Under the pieces are notes generated by a model, which saw nothing but the letters and a program-made list of their open reading frames with translations, was not told the DNA's origin and ran no database searches. The translations under genes and the position numbers were made by a program. From Pacificoceanicola onchidii (GTDB lineage: Bacteria > Pseudomonadota > Alphaproteobacteria > Rhodobacterales > Rhodobacteraceae), in NCBI RefSeq assembly GCF_004804335.1, contig NZ_SRXY01000004.1, positions 417,014-481,013 on the forward strand: a DNA stretch of 64,000 nt. The letters run 5' to 3'. This document shows positions 10,361 to 17,966 of this stretch, in pieces. Numbering within the stretch: the stretch's first letter is position 1; the number at the start of each line of letters is the position of its first letter.

Positions 10361-10409
10361 GTTTCCATTTTGGAAACGGGAGAGCTTAGAGGTGTTTCCC
10401 CGTGGGAAA
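10361..10409. promoter_or_regulatory. Two tandem TTTCC-N5-GGAAA palindromes upstream of the PKS operon
   Basis: Bases 10362-10376 read TTTCCATTTTGGAAA and 10395-10409 read TTTCCCCGTGGGAAA. Both are the same 5+5 inverted repeat with a 5-base spacer, and their centres lie 33 bp apart, about three helical turns. They lie in the 213-bp gap between the flippase stop (10415) and the PKS start (10201), about 160-210 bp upstream of the PKS ATG. The first is AT-rich and neither is followed by a T-run on the minus strand, so they are not good terminators. A pair of operators for one dimeric regulator is the simplest reading. I recognise no named regulator for the motif. Confidence 0.5.
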
Positions 10410-10414
10410 GGTCG

Positions 10415-11779
10415 CTATAGTACTGCCCCCGCCAGCGCCCCGATGGCCTCCCAGTTCAGCCAAAGCGCCCCGGCGGCGAGGCAAAGGCCAAACGCCGCGA
10501 ACACAACGTCATGCAAGGGGTCCCATGCACCCATACGCCGCGCCAGCCAGACGACAACCGGATAGGCGAGTGTGAAGGCCGCACCCTGCCCGATGATCGC
10601 GCCAAGCAGCCCCGACATTTCCAGCCCGGCAAGCAGGCAGCCGATCATCAAGGCCGCCCGCACAGCAGCCAGTACAAAAAAGCGTTTGGAATCCCCCGCT
10701 GCAAGTGCCGCCTGATCGTAGGTCATCACGATCAGCATTGGCATCTGCGCGCAAGCAAGCAGCACCACAACGGGCCCGGCGAGCGCGTAGCGCGGGTCAT
10801 ACATCAGACCAACGAGCCAAACCCCGAGGCTGGCAAACACCGCAACCATCAGCATGAGCATTGCCGTTACCGCAAAACGCATCTTGCGCAGTTTGGCGAA
10901 GTTCTGCGGGCTCTCCGAGGGCGGGGTCTCGCGGTAAATCGGGATCAGGATTTTGCGTGTCACCATCCCGCCAAGCAGCATGGGAAAGGCCGCAAGGAAA
11001 AAGCCGATATTATAAACACCAAAGGTGTCGAGGCTGAGGTATTTGCCGATCAGGATCTTGTCAGCCTGACTGAACAGGAACCCTGCGATGGTGGCGAGAA
11101 AGACCCATTTTCCGAAGTTGATCAGCTCCTGAGCGGCGGGCTTTTCCCAGCGGAAACGATTGCGTTCTCCGGGTAGGAAAGCGCCGTTGATCAGCACCTC
11201 CGCAATCCCGCCAATCACCCCGGAGATCACCAGCGCCCAGACAGAGCCGGTCAGCCATGCCAGGATCACAGCGACAACAACGCCAATAAGCTGTACGCCC
11301 ATGTCGATCACGGTCACACGCCCGAGCAACAAATGGCGGTTGGCGGTGTCCATCCGAGTCGGCTTGAACCCGGCGATCAGCAGGGTGAGCGCCGCCACGG
11401 GCAAGAGCTGCGTCAACTGCGGCTCGTCATAAATCCACGCCATGGGGAAGGCCGCCGCGCAGGCGACAAGCCAAAGGCCAAAACCCCGGATGACCTGGAT
11501 CGTCCAGGCCGTGTTCAGGAAATCCCGGTCATCGCCGCGTTTGCTCTGCAGGATTGCCGGGGTCACTCCGACGTCGGAGAACTGGCCAAGCCCCATGAGG
11601 AAAACCATAACCAGCGCCATGAGTCCAAAGGCTTCGGGGAACAGGAGCCGTGTCAGGATCAGGTTGGACGCCAGACGGATCACCTGGCTGAACCCAAAAC
11701 CGCCAACCGTCAGCAGCGAGGACCGCATGATGCGCGCGGAAAGGCCTTCGCCTTTGAGTTTGCCAAAAAGCGCGCTCAT
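10415..11779 (-). CDS. Wzx-type polysaccharide/lipid-linked oligosaccharide flippase
   Basis: This 454-aa integral membrane protein of the MOP/polysaccharide-synthase family has about 12-14 hydrophobic segments across its whole length. The N-terminal SLLTVGGFGFSQVIRLASNLILTRLLFPEAFGLMA-type first helices match flippases that move lipid-linked glycans across the inner membrane. Its ATG overlaps the stop of the upstream GT2 gene (ATGA), so the two are probably translationally coupled. Together with three glycosyltransferases and the PKS/NRPS genes, it suggests a lipid-linked or amphipathic glycoconjugate assembled on the inner leaflet and flipped outward. MATE-type drug export is the alternative, but the glycosyltransferase coupling favours a flippase. 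Confidence 0.88.
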   Translation of the reverse strand: MSALFGKLKGEGLSARIMRSSLLTVGGFGFSQVIRLASNLILTRLLFPEAFGLMALVMVFLMGLGQFSDVGVTPAILQSKRGDDRDFLNTAWTIQVIRGFGLWLVACAAAFPMAWIYDEPQLTQLLPVAALTLLIAGFKPTRMDTANRHLLLGRVTVIDMGVQLIGVVVAVILAWLTGSVWALVISGVIGGIAEVLINGAFLPGERNRFRWEKPAAQELINFGKWVFLATIAGFLFSQADKILIGKYLSLDTFGVYNIGFFLAAFPMLLGGMVTRKILIPIYRETPPSESPQNFAKLRKMRFAVTAMLMLMVAVFASLGVWLVGLMYDPRYALAGPVVVLLACAQMPMLIVMTYDQAALAAGDSKRFFVLAAVRAALMIGCLLAGLEMSGLLGAIIGQGAAFTLAYPVVVWLARRMGAWDPLHDVVFAAFGLCLAAGALWLNWEAIGALAGAVL

Positions 11780-12633
11780 CTGCCCCGGCTCCAGTCGCTT
11801 TGTTCGCCCTTCGTAAGTTTTACAACAAGAGCTATGCCGCTGTAGACAGCAAAGCCAAAGGGGTGACGCAAGGCGAGGCCCAACTTGCGCGACAAAGGAA
11901 ACGCAGGTTTGTCGTCATTCTTCAGCAGATCGGGGTAGAGGCGTTCGATCTCATCGACCCCAACGTCCTGCCGCCTGCGCACCTTGACCAGACGGGAAAA
12001 GCCTTCGGCAATCGGCCAATCATAGGAAGCGGGCACACCGATCCGCTCTTCCGGGGAAAAGCTGAGGCGCACAAAGGTATCGTCGCTGATGATGTCCGGG
12101 AACGTGCCCCACCGCGCACGCCCTGCTGCATTCACAGCAAACAAACCACACCCCGGAACGCAGTCTTCCATGAACGGCACCTTCGCCCAGATCTTCGCAT
12201 AGGCGCGGCTGATCGGGTTGTGCGCCGTGATGTTGACCTGCCCGCTTGCATAGCGCGGCTCCGGCACGGCAAGCGCCTTTGCAATCTGCGCCAAAAGTGG
12301 CGGGCTGACCGTCACATCCGCATCCAGATAGACCCGCGCGCGCCCCTCTGCCTCAGCATCCCCGGCATTGAGTGCGCCGAGCTTTCCGCCCTCCTCCAGA
12401 TCCAGCACGGACAGGCGCCAGCCTTTCCGGGCGAACTGATCTATGAAAGCTTCGGCGCGATTGGCGGTATCATCGGAACACCCATTGGCCACGACGATCA
12501 CGTCGACCAGCTCGGGCCGCTGCCAATCCGACGCAAGAAGCGCCGAAAGGCAGCCGCCGATCAGCGCTGCCTCGTTGCTGGCCGGGATGATTACCGACAG
12601 ACCCGGTTCGTTTGTCACACCGTCAATCCCCAT
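11776..12633 (-). CDS. Family 2 glycosyltransferase
   Basis: The start chosen is ATG at 12633, where the family signature begins directly (GLSVIIPASNEAALIGGCL) and AAAGG sits 7 bases upstream; an in-frame ATG at 12780 would add 49 unrelated residues. The 285-aa product has VIVVANGCSDDT, then ARVYLDADVTVSP, the DxD metal site of GT-A enzymes, and a C-terminal hydrophobic stretch that could associate with the membrane. It likely transfers a sugar from a nucleotide donor to a lipid or peptide acceptor. It is the first gene of the minus-strand run GT2-flippase-PKS-GT2-NRPS and diverges from the GT4 gene across a 164-bp gap that should hold both promoters. Confidence 0.88.
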   Translation of the reverse strand: MGIDGVTNEPGLSVIIPASNEAALIGGCLSALLASDWQRPELVDVIVVANGCSDDTANRAEAFIDQFARKGWRLSVLDLEEGGKLGALNAGDAEAEGRARVYLDADVTVSPPLLAQIAKALAVPEPRYASGQVNITAHNPISRAYAKIWAKVPFMEDCVPGCGLFAVNAAGRARWGTFPDIISDDTFVRLSFSPEERIGVPASYDWPIAEGFSRLVKVRRRQDVGVDEIERLYPDLLKNDDKPAFPLSRKLGLALRHPFGFAVYSGIALVVKLTKGEQSDWSRGR

Positions 12634-12797
12634 GGCCGTACCTTTGGGGCCACACCTTTGCAAAATACAAGTCCTCTCGCGCCCCTCCCTGAACGTTAAG
12701 TATGGCCAAAGCATGGTCCGGGCTGGAATAGTCCGAGGCAACCGACTTTTCGGGAGAGGCCGGTTCTGCTGCTCTGCCATTAATTCAAAAGGTCATC

Positions 12798-13997
12798 GTG
12801 TCGCGAACACTGCGTATCGGGTATTTGGTGCCTCAATTTCCGGGGCAAACCCACATCTTCTTCTGGCGCGAGATTCTCGCGCTCGAAGCGATGGGGCACG
12901 AAGTGCATGTACTTTCCACACGCAAACCACCATCTGGTCTGATTGCCCATGACTGGTCTGACGACGCAATCCTGCGCACAAGTTATCTCGGCAATATCGA
13001 TCCGATCGCCTCTGTCGTGGGCCTCGCGCGGCTTTTGCCGCAGGGGCTCGGACGCTGGATCGCAAGGGAAGGGCCGGCCTTCGCCAAGGACGCCATGGTC
13101 TCGCTTGGAGCGGCGCAACATCTTCTGAGCTATGCGAAAAAGCACAAGCTCGATCACATCCACGCGCATTCCTGCGGGCGTGCGGCGCTAATAGCCGCTT
13201 TCGTCAAACGGCTCGGTGGGCCGGATTATTCCATGACATTGCACGGCCCGCTTTCAGACTATGGCTCCGGGCAGCGTTTCAAATGGTCCGGCGCGAAATT
13301 TGCGACGATCATCACCCACAAACTGCTTCATGAAGTAGAAGAGGCCCTGGACGGCTCGCTTCCCGAACGCATGGTGATCCGCCCGATGGGTGTCGACACG
13401 CGCATGCTGAGCCGGGACACGCCTTATGCGCCGCCCGAAAAAGGCCGCCCCGTGCAACTGTTTTCCTGCGGGCGGCTGAACGTCGTCAAAGGCCATCAGG
13501 ATCTGATGAGCGCCGTGCGGCAATTGCTGGACCAGGGCGTGGATGTCCGGCTTGAGATCGCAGGCGAAGACGACGCAGGCGGCAGCGGGTACAGGCTTGA
13601 GCTTGAGGCGCACCTGAAAAAGCTGCGCCTGCAGGATCATGTCAAACTGCTCGGCGCCATTGACGCCGGCGCTGTGCGCGAGAAACTCAAGGCGGCGCAT
13701 CTTTTTGTGCTCGCATCCTGGCATGAGCCGCTGGGCGTGGCCTACATGGAAGCCATGTCCATGGGTGTGCCGGTCATCGGAACCGATGCGGGCGGTGTGC
13801 CGGAACTGATCCGGGACGGTACAAACGGTTACCTTACGCCGCCAAAAAATCCCGGTGCGCTGGCGCGGACGATCAGAGCGCTGGCGACAGACCCGGACGC
13901 CCTGATGCGGCTCTCGGCAACAGGCCGGGCCCATGTGGAAGAGAACTTCCGGGCCTCGCTCGGTGCGGAAACACTTGTGGAAGAAATTCTGCGGTAG
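12798..13997 (+). CDS. Family 4 glycosyltransferase (exopolysaccharide type)
   Basis: This 399-aa enzyme has a GTG start at 12798 preceded by AAAGG six bases upstream. The N-terminal half holds YLVPQFPGQTHIFFWREI and HIHAHSCGRAAL, as in colanic-acid WcaL-like enzymes. The C-terminal GT-B half has the donor-binding run FSCGRLNVVKGH, then SWHEPLGVAYMEAMSMGVPVIGTDAGG, containing the EX7E motif of GT4. It probably adds a hexose to a lipid-linked intermediate. It is divergent from the GT2-flippase genes and is the only plus-strand member of this locus. Confidence 0.92.
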   Translation: MSRTLRIGYLVPQFPGQTHIFFWREILALEAMGHEVHVLSTRKPPSGLIAHDWSDDAILRTSYLGNIDPIASVVGLARLLPQGLGRWIAREGPAFAKDAMVSLGAAQHLLSYAKKHKLDHIHAHSCGRAALIAAFVKRLGGPDYSMTLHGPLSDYGSGQRFKWSGAKFATIITHKLLHEVEEALDGSLPERMVIRPMGVDTRMLSRDTPYAPPEKGRPVQLFSCGRLNVVKGHQDLMSAVRQLLDQGVDVRLEIAGEDDAGGSGYRLELEAHLKKLRLQDHVKLLGAIDAGAVREKLKAAHLFVLASWHEPLGVAYMEAMSMGVPVIGTDAGGVPELIRDGTNGYLTPPKNPGALARTIRALATDPDALMRLSATGRAHVEENFRASLGAETLVEEILR

Positions 13998-14003
13998 TCC
14001 CGC

Positions 14004-14501
14004 CTATTCGCGGATTTCGTCCGGCTTCACACCCCAAAGCGCATCTTTTGGTGCCCAGCCGCTGAATCCCCCTGCCGTCAGTTTGCAGGCCTGCGGAGAG
14101 CAATCCCCAAGCTCGGCCACAACACCCAGTTCCAGCATGGCCGTCACCGGGCTTTCCACGTCGTCCCGCGCATGCAGTTGCAGCATGTCTTTCTCGATCA
14201 GCACCGTCCGAACCCCGGACAACAAGGAGTAGTGCACCCAGCCACCTGCCCCGTCCCGGTCCCGAACGCGGCGCCAATGGCCGTGTTCCGCGGTGACCTC
14301 AAGCGGCATGCCGCGCCGTTTGTACACCCAGTCGATGCGATGGGTCAGCGATGGCCCCCGCCGCACGTTGCCTTCTGACGCTTTCATAGAAACAAAACGG
14401 GGCAAAGGCAGGTTGGTCACCGGCCCCCGCGTTTCCGACGCCGCAACAGAGCTGGAAAAGCCCAACGAAAACAAGACAACGCTTGCAAGAATCCTGAACA
14501 T
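14004..14501 (-). CDS. Exported bacterial SH3-domain protein
   Basis: This 165-aa protein has a signal peptide (MFRILASVVLFSLGFSSSVAAS). Start 14501 is chosen because the signal peptide begins there; the frame is open further upstream but reads as unrelated sequence. The mature part holds two SH3-like segments: KASEGNVRRGPS followed by YKRRGMPLEVTAEHGHWRRVRD, then LSGVRTVLIEKD with LGVVAELGDC and GWAPKDALWGV. The family is common in alphaproteobacteria and is thought to bind cell-wall or protein ligands in the periplasm. It converges with the GT4 gene, 6 bp away, and diverges from the dehydrogenase gene. Confidence 0.88.
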   Translation of the reverse strand: MFRILASVVLFSLGFSSSVAASETRGPVTNLPLPRFVSMKASEGNVRRGPSLTHRIDWVYKRRGMPLEVTAEHGHWRRVRDRDGAGGWVHYSLLSGVRTVLIEKDMLQLHARDDVESPVTAMLELGVVAELGDCSPQACKLTAGGFSGWAPKDALWGVKPDEIRE

Positions 14502-14608
14502 TCGCTCGATCCGCCCGATTATTATTGGAAAGGGGTTCTTGCGCCCCAAATGCCTTTGACGCACTGTGCCATAGGGTCGAAAAGCAGGGAAGCAACAGGA
14601 GTGCCAGC

Positions 14609-15595
14609 ATGTCATCAAAACGTCTGAGTGTTGTCGTGACGCGACGCCTTCCGGAAGTGGTCGAGACGCGCCTGACCGAACTCTTTGACGTACGATTGCG
14701 CGAAGATGACACACCGATGACCCGCGCCGAACTGATCGAGGCCATCCAGAATGTGGACGTTCTGATCCCCACCGTGTCCGATACAATCGACGCAGGGATG
14801 ATCGGGCAGGCGGGCGAAAGCCTCAAGCTGATCGCCAACTACGGTGCCGGTTTTGACCACATCGACGTGGCCACGGCGCGCCAGCGCGGCATTCTTGTGT
14901 CCAACACACCGGGCGTGGTGACGGAAGACACCGCTGATATGGTCATGGCCCTGATGCTGGGGGTCACCCGCCGCATTCAGGAAGGCATGGAGACGATGCA
15001 ATCAGGCACGTGGGGAGGCTATGCCCCCACGGCTCTGCTCGGCACGCGGCTTGGCGGGAAACGGCTTGGTATTCTTGGCATGGGCCGGATTGGTCAAGCG
15101 CTGGCCCGGCGGGCCGCGGCCTTTGGCATGCAAATCCACTATCACAACCGGCGCAGGCTGCGCGGCGAGATCGAAGAGAACCTTGGGGCGACCTATTGGG
15201 AAAGCCTCGATCAGATGGTTGCCCGCATGGACATCATCAGCGTCAACTGCCCCCACACGCCCAGCACCTATCATCTGCTCAATGCGCGCCGTTTGAGGCT
15301 GCTGAAACCGTCGGCGATCATCGTCAACACGTCACGTGGTGAGGTTTTGGATGAGAACGCCCTGACCCGGATGCTCAAGTCCGGCGAACTGGCCGGGGCT
15401 GGCCTCGACGTTTATGAGCACGGGATCAAGGGCAACCCGGACCTGTCCGGCATGCCCAACGTGGTGATGCTGCCGCATATGGGATCGGCGACACAGGAAG
15501 GGCGGATCGAGATGGGCGAAAAGGTCATCATCAACGTCAAAACCTTCGCCGACGGCCACCGCCCGCCTGATCAGGTTGTGCCTGCGATGCTTTGA
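14609..15595 (+). CDS. D-isomer-specific 2-hydroxyacid dehydrogenase (glyoxylate/hydroxypyruvate reductase type)
   Basis: This 328-aa enzyme starts at ATG 14609 with AGGAG seven bases upstream. It has the NAD-binding GKRLGILGMGRIGQALARR loop, the catalytic Arg in NTSRGEVLDENAL, the Glu in the following GAGLDVYE region, and the catalytic His in MLPHMGSAT. The family interconverts 2-keto acids and D-2-hydroxyacids in the cytoplasm; glyoxylate or hydroxypyruvate reduction is the usual role in this group. It stands alone, and a GC hairpin follows directly at 15601-15619. Confidence 0.92.
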   Translation: MSSKRLSVVVTRRLPEVVETRLTELFDVRLREDDTPMTRAELIEAIQNVDVLIPTVSDTIDAGMIGQAGESLKLIANYGAGFDHIDVATARQRGILVSNTPGVVTEDTADMVMALMLGVTRRIQEGMETMQSGTWGGYAPTALLGTRLGGKRLGILGMGRIGQALARRAAAFGMQIHYHNRRRLRGEIEENLGATYWESLDQMVARMDIISVNCPHTPSTYHLLNARRLRLLKPSAIIVNTSRGEVLDENALTRMLKSGELAGAGLDVYEHGIKGNPDLSGMPNVVMLPHMGSATQEGRIEMGEKVIINVKTFADGHRPPDQVVPAML

Positions 15596-15692
15596 AGGGC
15601 GCCGGGGCGAAGCCCCGGCCTACGATTGGGGCGCTGCCCCGCCGCAGCAAGCTGCGGACCCCCGAGGTATTTGGCGGCCCAAAGAAGCCCAT
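15596..15692. repeat. GC-rich intergenic palindromic repeat, probably dispersed in the genome
   Basis: Directly after the dehydrogenase stop come a perfect hairpin (GCCGGGGC, loop GAA, GCCCCGGC, 15601-15619), then GGGGCGCTGCCCC and CGCAGCAAGCTGCG, two further short dyads, and the run CCCCCGAGGTATTTGGCGG. From memory, very similar intergenic text recurs in Rhodobacterales genomes, so this may be a REP-like element doubling as a transcription end. Only one copy is present in this window. Confidence 0.45.
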
Positions 15693-15698
15693 AGTCTG

Positions 15699-15730
15699 CG
15701 AAAAGGCCCGGCGTTTCGACCAGGCCTTTT
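15699..15730 (-). terminator. Rho-independent terminator of leuA
   Basis: On the minus strand AAGGCCTGG pairs with CCGGGCCTT (9 bp with one G-U pair, arms 15720-15728 and 15703-15711), followed by a short T-run, just past the leuA stop at 15736. Confidence 0.75.
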
Positions 15731-15735
15731 GTTGT

Positions 15736-17295
15736 TTACATCTCTTTGTAGCTGATCTCGCGCTTGTCGGCGCCGGGGCCGACTTTGGAGCGGCGGATGA
15801 TCAGGCGGTTGAGGGCCTGAATGTAGGCGCGCACCGAGGCCACAACCGTATCCGTGTCAGCCGATTGGCCCGTGGCGATCACGCCATCTTCTTCCAGTCG
15901 GACCGAAACCGTCGCCTGCGCGTCCGTACCTGCGGTGACCGCGTTCACCTGATAGAGCTGCAGGCGGGCCGTGTTCGGGTGCAGCTCGCGCACGGCTTTG
16001 AACGACGCGTCAACGGGGCCGTCGCCTTCGCTCACTGCTGTCAGGTCTTCGCCGTCGATCTCAAGCTCGATCTCCGCCTTGGCGGGGCCACCGGTGCCAC
16101 AGGTTACGGCGAGGTTCACCAGTTGGATCGCTTCGGCGCCTTCGGTCGTGGCGGAGACGAGTGCGAGGACATCGTCGTCAAAAACTTCTTTCTTGCGGTC
16201 GGCGAGATCCTTGAACCGGACGAAGATGTCCTTGAGCTGGTTATCACCCACCTCAACACCGAGATCCTTGAGTTTTGCCCGGAGCGCCGCTCGGCCCGAG
16301 TGTTTGCCCAAGGGCAGCGATGTGCCGGAGAGGCCCACGTCTTCGGGACGCATGATCTCGAAGGTTTCGGCGTTTTTCAGCATACCGTCCTGGTGAATGC
16401 CGCTTTCGTGGGCGAAGGCGTTCTTGCCGACAATGGCCTTGTTCGGCTGCACTTGGAAGCCCGAGACGGTCGAGACGCGGCGCGAGATGTGCATGATCTT
16501 CTTCGTGTCGATGCCGGTTGAGAAGGGCATGATGTCATTGCGGACCTTCATCGCCATGACAACCTCTTCGAGCGCGGTGTTGCCCGCGCGCTCGCCAAGG
16601 CCGTTGATCGTGCATTCAATCTGCCGCGCGCCGGCTTCTACAGCGGCCAGCGAATTTGCCGTCGCCATGCCAAGATCGTTGTGACAATGCGTGGCAAAGA
16701 CAATTTCATCTGCGCCAGGCACGGTTTCGATCAGGCGACGGATCAAATCAGCGCTTTCGCGCGGAGCGGTGTAGCCGACCGTATCAGGAATGTTGATCGT
16801 CGAAGCGCCTGCCTTGATCGCGATCTCGATCACACGGCAAAGGTAATCCCACTCTGTCCGCGTCGCATCCATCGGCGACCATTGCACGTTGTCTGTCAGG
16901 TTGCGGGCGTGGGTCACCGTCTCATGGATGCGGTCGGCCATTTCGTCCATGGTCAGGTTCGGAATGGCGCGGTGCAACGGTGAGGTGCCGATGAAGGTGT
17001 GAATGCGCGGACGCTCCGAATGCTTGACCGCTTCAAAGCAGCGGTCAATGTCCGGCAATTGCGCCCGGGCAAGGCCGCAGATCACGGAGTTCTTGGAACG
17101 CTCCGCAATCTCCTTCACGGCGCGGAAATCACCTTCGGAAGCGATCGGGAACCCGGCTTCGATAATGTCGACACCCATTTCATCGAGAAGCTCGGCAATC
17201 TCCAGCTTCTCGTCATGAGTCATGGTTGCGCCGGGGCTTTGCTCGCCATCGCGGAGCGTGGTGTCAAAGATGAGGACGTGGTCTTGTTTCGTCAT
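15736..17295 (-). CDS. leuA: 2-isopropylmalate synthase
   Basis: This 519-aa enzyme condenses acetyl-CoA with 2-ketoisovalerate, the first committed step of leucine synthesis. The N-terminal HMGL-like TIM barrel has FDTTLRDGEQSPG (metal and catalytic residues) and ATHCHNDLGMATAN (metal-binding His pair). The HESGIHQDG motif follows, and the C-terminal LeuA dimer domain (about 390-510) is the allosteric leucine-binding region. The length is full for the bacterial type-1 enzyme. It lies 15 bp downstream of the cupin gene on the same strand, and both follow the Leu-rich leader at 17753-17839, so transcription or translation is probably leucine-controlled in addition to feedback inhibition. Confidence 0.97.
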   Translation of the reverse strand: MTKQDHVLIFDTTLRDGEQSPGATMTHDEKLEIAELLDEMGVDIIEAGFPIASEGDFRAVKEIAERSKNSVICGLARAQLPDIDRCFEAVKHSERPRIHTFIGTSPLHRAIPNLTMDEMADRIHETVTHARNLTDNVQWSPMDATRTEWDYLCRVIEIAIKAGASTINIPDTVGYTAPRESADLIRRLIETVPGADEIVFATHCHNDLGMATANSLAAVEAGARQIECTINGLGERAGNTALEEVVMAMKVRNDIMPFSTGIDTKKIMHISRRVSTVSGFQVQPNKAIVGKNAFAHESGIHQDGMLKNAETFEIMRPEDVGLSGTSLPLGKHSGRAALRAKLKDLGVEVGDNQLKDIFVRFKDLADRKKEVFDDDVLALVSATTEGAEAIQLVNLAVTCGTGGPAKAEIELEIDGEDLTAVSEGDGPVDASFKAVRELHPNTARLQLYQVNAVTAGTDAQATVSVRLEEDGVIATGQSADTDTVVASVRAYIQALNRLIIRRSKVGPGADKREISYKEM

Positions 17296-17310
17296 GGTCT
17301 TGGTCCTGGA

Positions 17311-17667
17311 TCAGATATGCGGTTTGGAGGCGGCTGGCTGGCCGCTGTCTCCGGTATTCGGTTCACCCTTGGGCTCAATCAGCAGAACCCTGACTTCTCG
17401 CTCGGCGCGGGGCCGATGTACGACGCCGGCCGGGACAATCACAAGCTCTCCGGCGCGCACCGTCTGTGGCGTGCGGCCCTCGTAATCCATGATCATCTCG
17501 CCTTCGAGAACGAGAAAGAAATCATCAGTGTCGTCGTGTTTGTGGAAGGGAAACTCGCCTTGGAATTTCACCACCATCACATCGTTTTCGTTGTAGTTCG
17601 CCACAACGTGCGGATCCCAATGGCTTGAGAACATCGCCAGCTTTTCGGCCAGATTAACGGGTTTCAT
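17311..17667 (-). CDS. Small cupin-domain protein in the leuA operon
   Basis: This 118-aa single-domain cupin carries motif 1 GEFPFHKHDDTDDFFLVLEGE (His-x-His and a downstream Glu for metal) and motif 2 GELVIVPAGVVHRPRA. It begins at ATG 17667 with SD AGGA eight bases upstream. It resembles metal-binding cupins often sited next to metabolic genes. The reaction is unknown; it could be an isomerase, a small dioxygenase or a sensor. Its position as the first structural gene after the leader peptide, 15 bp ahead of leuA, ties it to branched-chain amino-acid supply. The SD itself is part of a 9-base complement to the leader leucine codons. Confidence 0.88.
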   Translation of the reverse strand: MKPVNLAEKLAMFSSHWDPHVVANYNENDVMVVKFQGEFPFHKHDDTDDFFLVLEGEMIMDYEGRTPQTVRAGELVIVPAGVVHRPRAEREVRVLLIEPKGEPNTGDSGQPAASKPHI

Positions 17668-17674
17668 GGGGATT

Positions 17675-17769
17675 TCCTAATTCTGCTAAGACTGCGGAAC
17701 GGTCGGCGCGTCACATGTCTCCTCTGAGCACGCGCGCCGGGTATGGCCGCGCTCAGAGGCGAATTAGGA
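17675..17769 (-). promoter_or_regulatory. Leucine attenuator-like leader RNA with mutually exclusive pairings
   Basis: In the minus-strand transcript, TCCTAATTC inside the leader leucine codons (17769-17761) is the exact complement of GAATTAGGA (17683-17675), which contains the SD of the cupin gene. Inside lies hairpin A: CCTCTGAGC (17759-17751) with GCTCAGAGG (17729-17721). An alternative hairpin B pairs CGGCGCG (17739-17733) with CGCGCCG (17710-17704) and cannot coexist with A. No T-run follows B, so release of a hidden SD by a ribosome stalled on Leu codons fits better than classical transcription termination. The mechanism is inferred from complementarity alone. Confidence 0.6.
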
Positions 17770-17839
17770 GCAGGTCTAGGCCACGCGCAAAGGGCGCCGG
17801 AAGGCGCGCGCTGTCTGCGATATGTGTGGCGTTTGTCAT
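17753..17839 (-). CDS. Leucine-rich leader peptide of the cupin-leuA operon
   Basis: This 28-codon ORF ends in LDLLLIRL followed by TGA: five of the last eight sense codons are leucine, two of them CTA. The stop lies inside the 5' arm of hairpin A (17751-17759). Such a cluster directly upstream of leuA is the classic signature of a stall-sensing leader peptide. There is no clear Shine-Dalgarno sequence, but a TATAGT box lies 7 bases ahead of the ATG, so the mRNA may begin at or next to the start codon, as known for alphaproteobacterial trpL leaders. Confidence 0.7.
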   Translation of the reverse strand: MTNATHIADSARLPAPFARGLDLLLIRL

Positions 17840-17846
17840 GGGTGGC

Positions 17847-17874
17847 ACTATACGCACCGAATCTTAAATGAAAA
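17847..17874 (-). promoter_or_regulatory. Candidate promoter for the leu leader transcript
   Basis: On the minus strand TTTTCA (17874-17869) and TATAGT (17852-17847) are spaced by 16 bases. With the usual 6-8 bases to +1, transcription would start at about 17839-17841, i.e. at the leader ATG. Confidence 0.45.
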
Positions 17875-17966
17875 CCCGCATTTTTCCGCCGTTGCACGGG
17901 CGAGGGCTTTGAAGCGCGGGCCCGCTGCGCCATACTCCGCGGCAGATAGAAAAACAGGGCAGAGAC

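Noticed and set aside
12634..12780. 49-residue N-terminal extension of the GT2 gene
   Set aside because: No glycosyltransferase homology there, and a good SD precedes ATG 12633; the extension would also consume the divergent promoter region.
17664..17933. 89-codon minus-strand ORF upstream of leuA
   Set aside because: Arg/Pro-rich with no motif; the Leu-rich leader in another frame of the same strand explains the region better.
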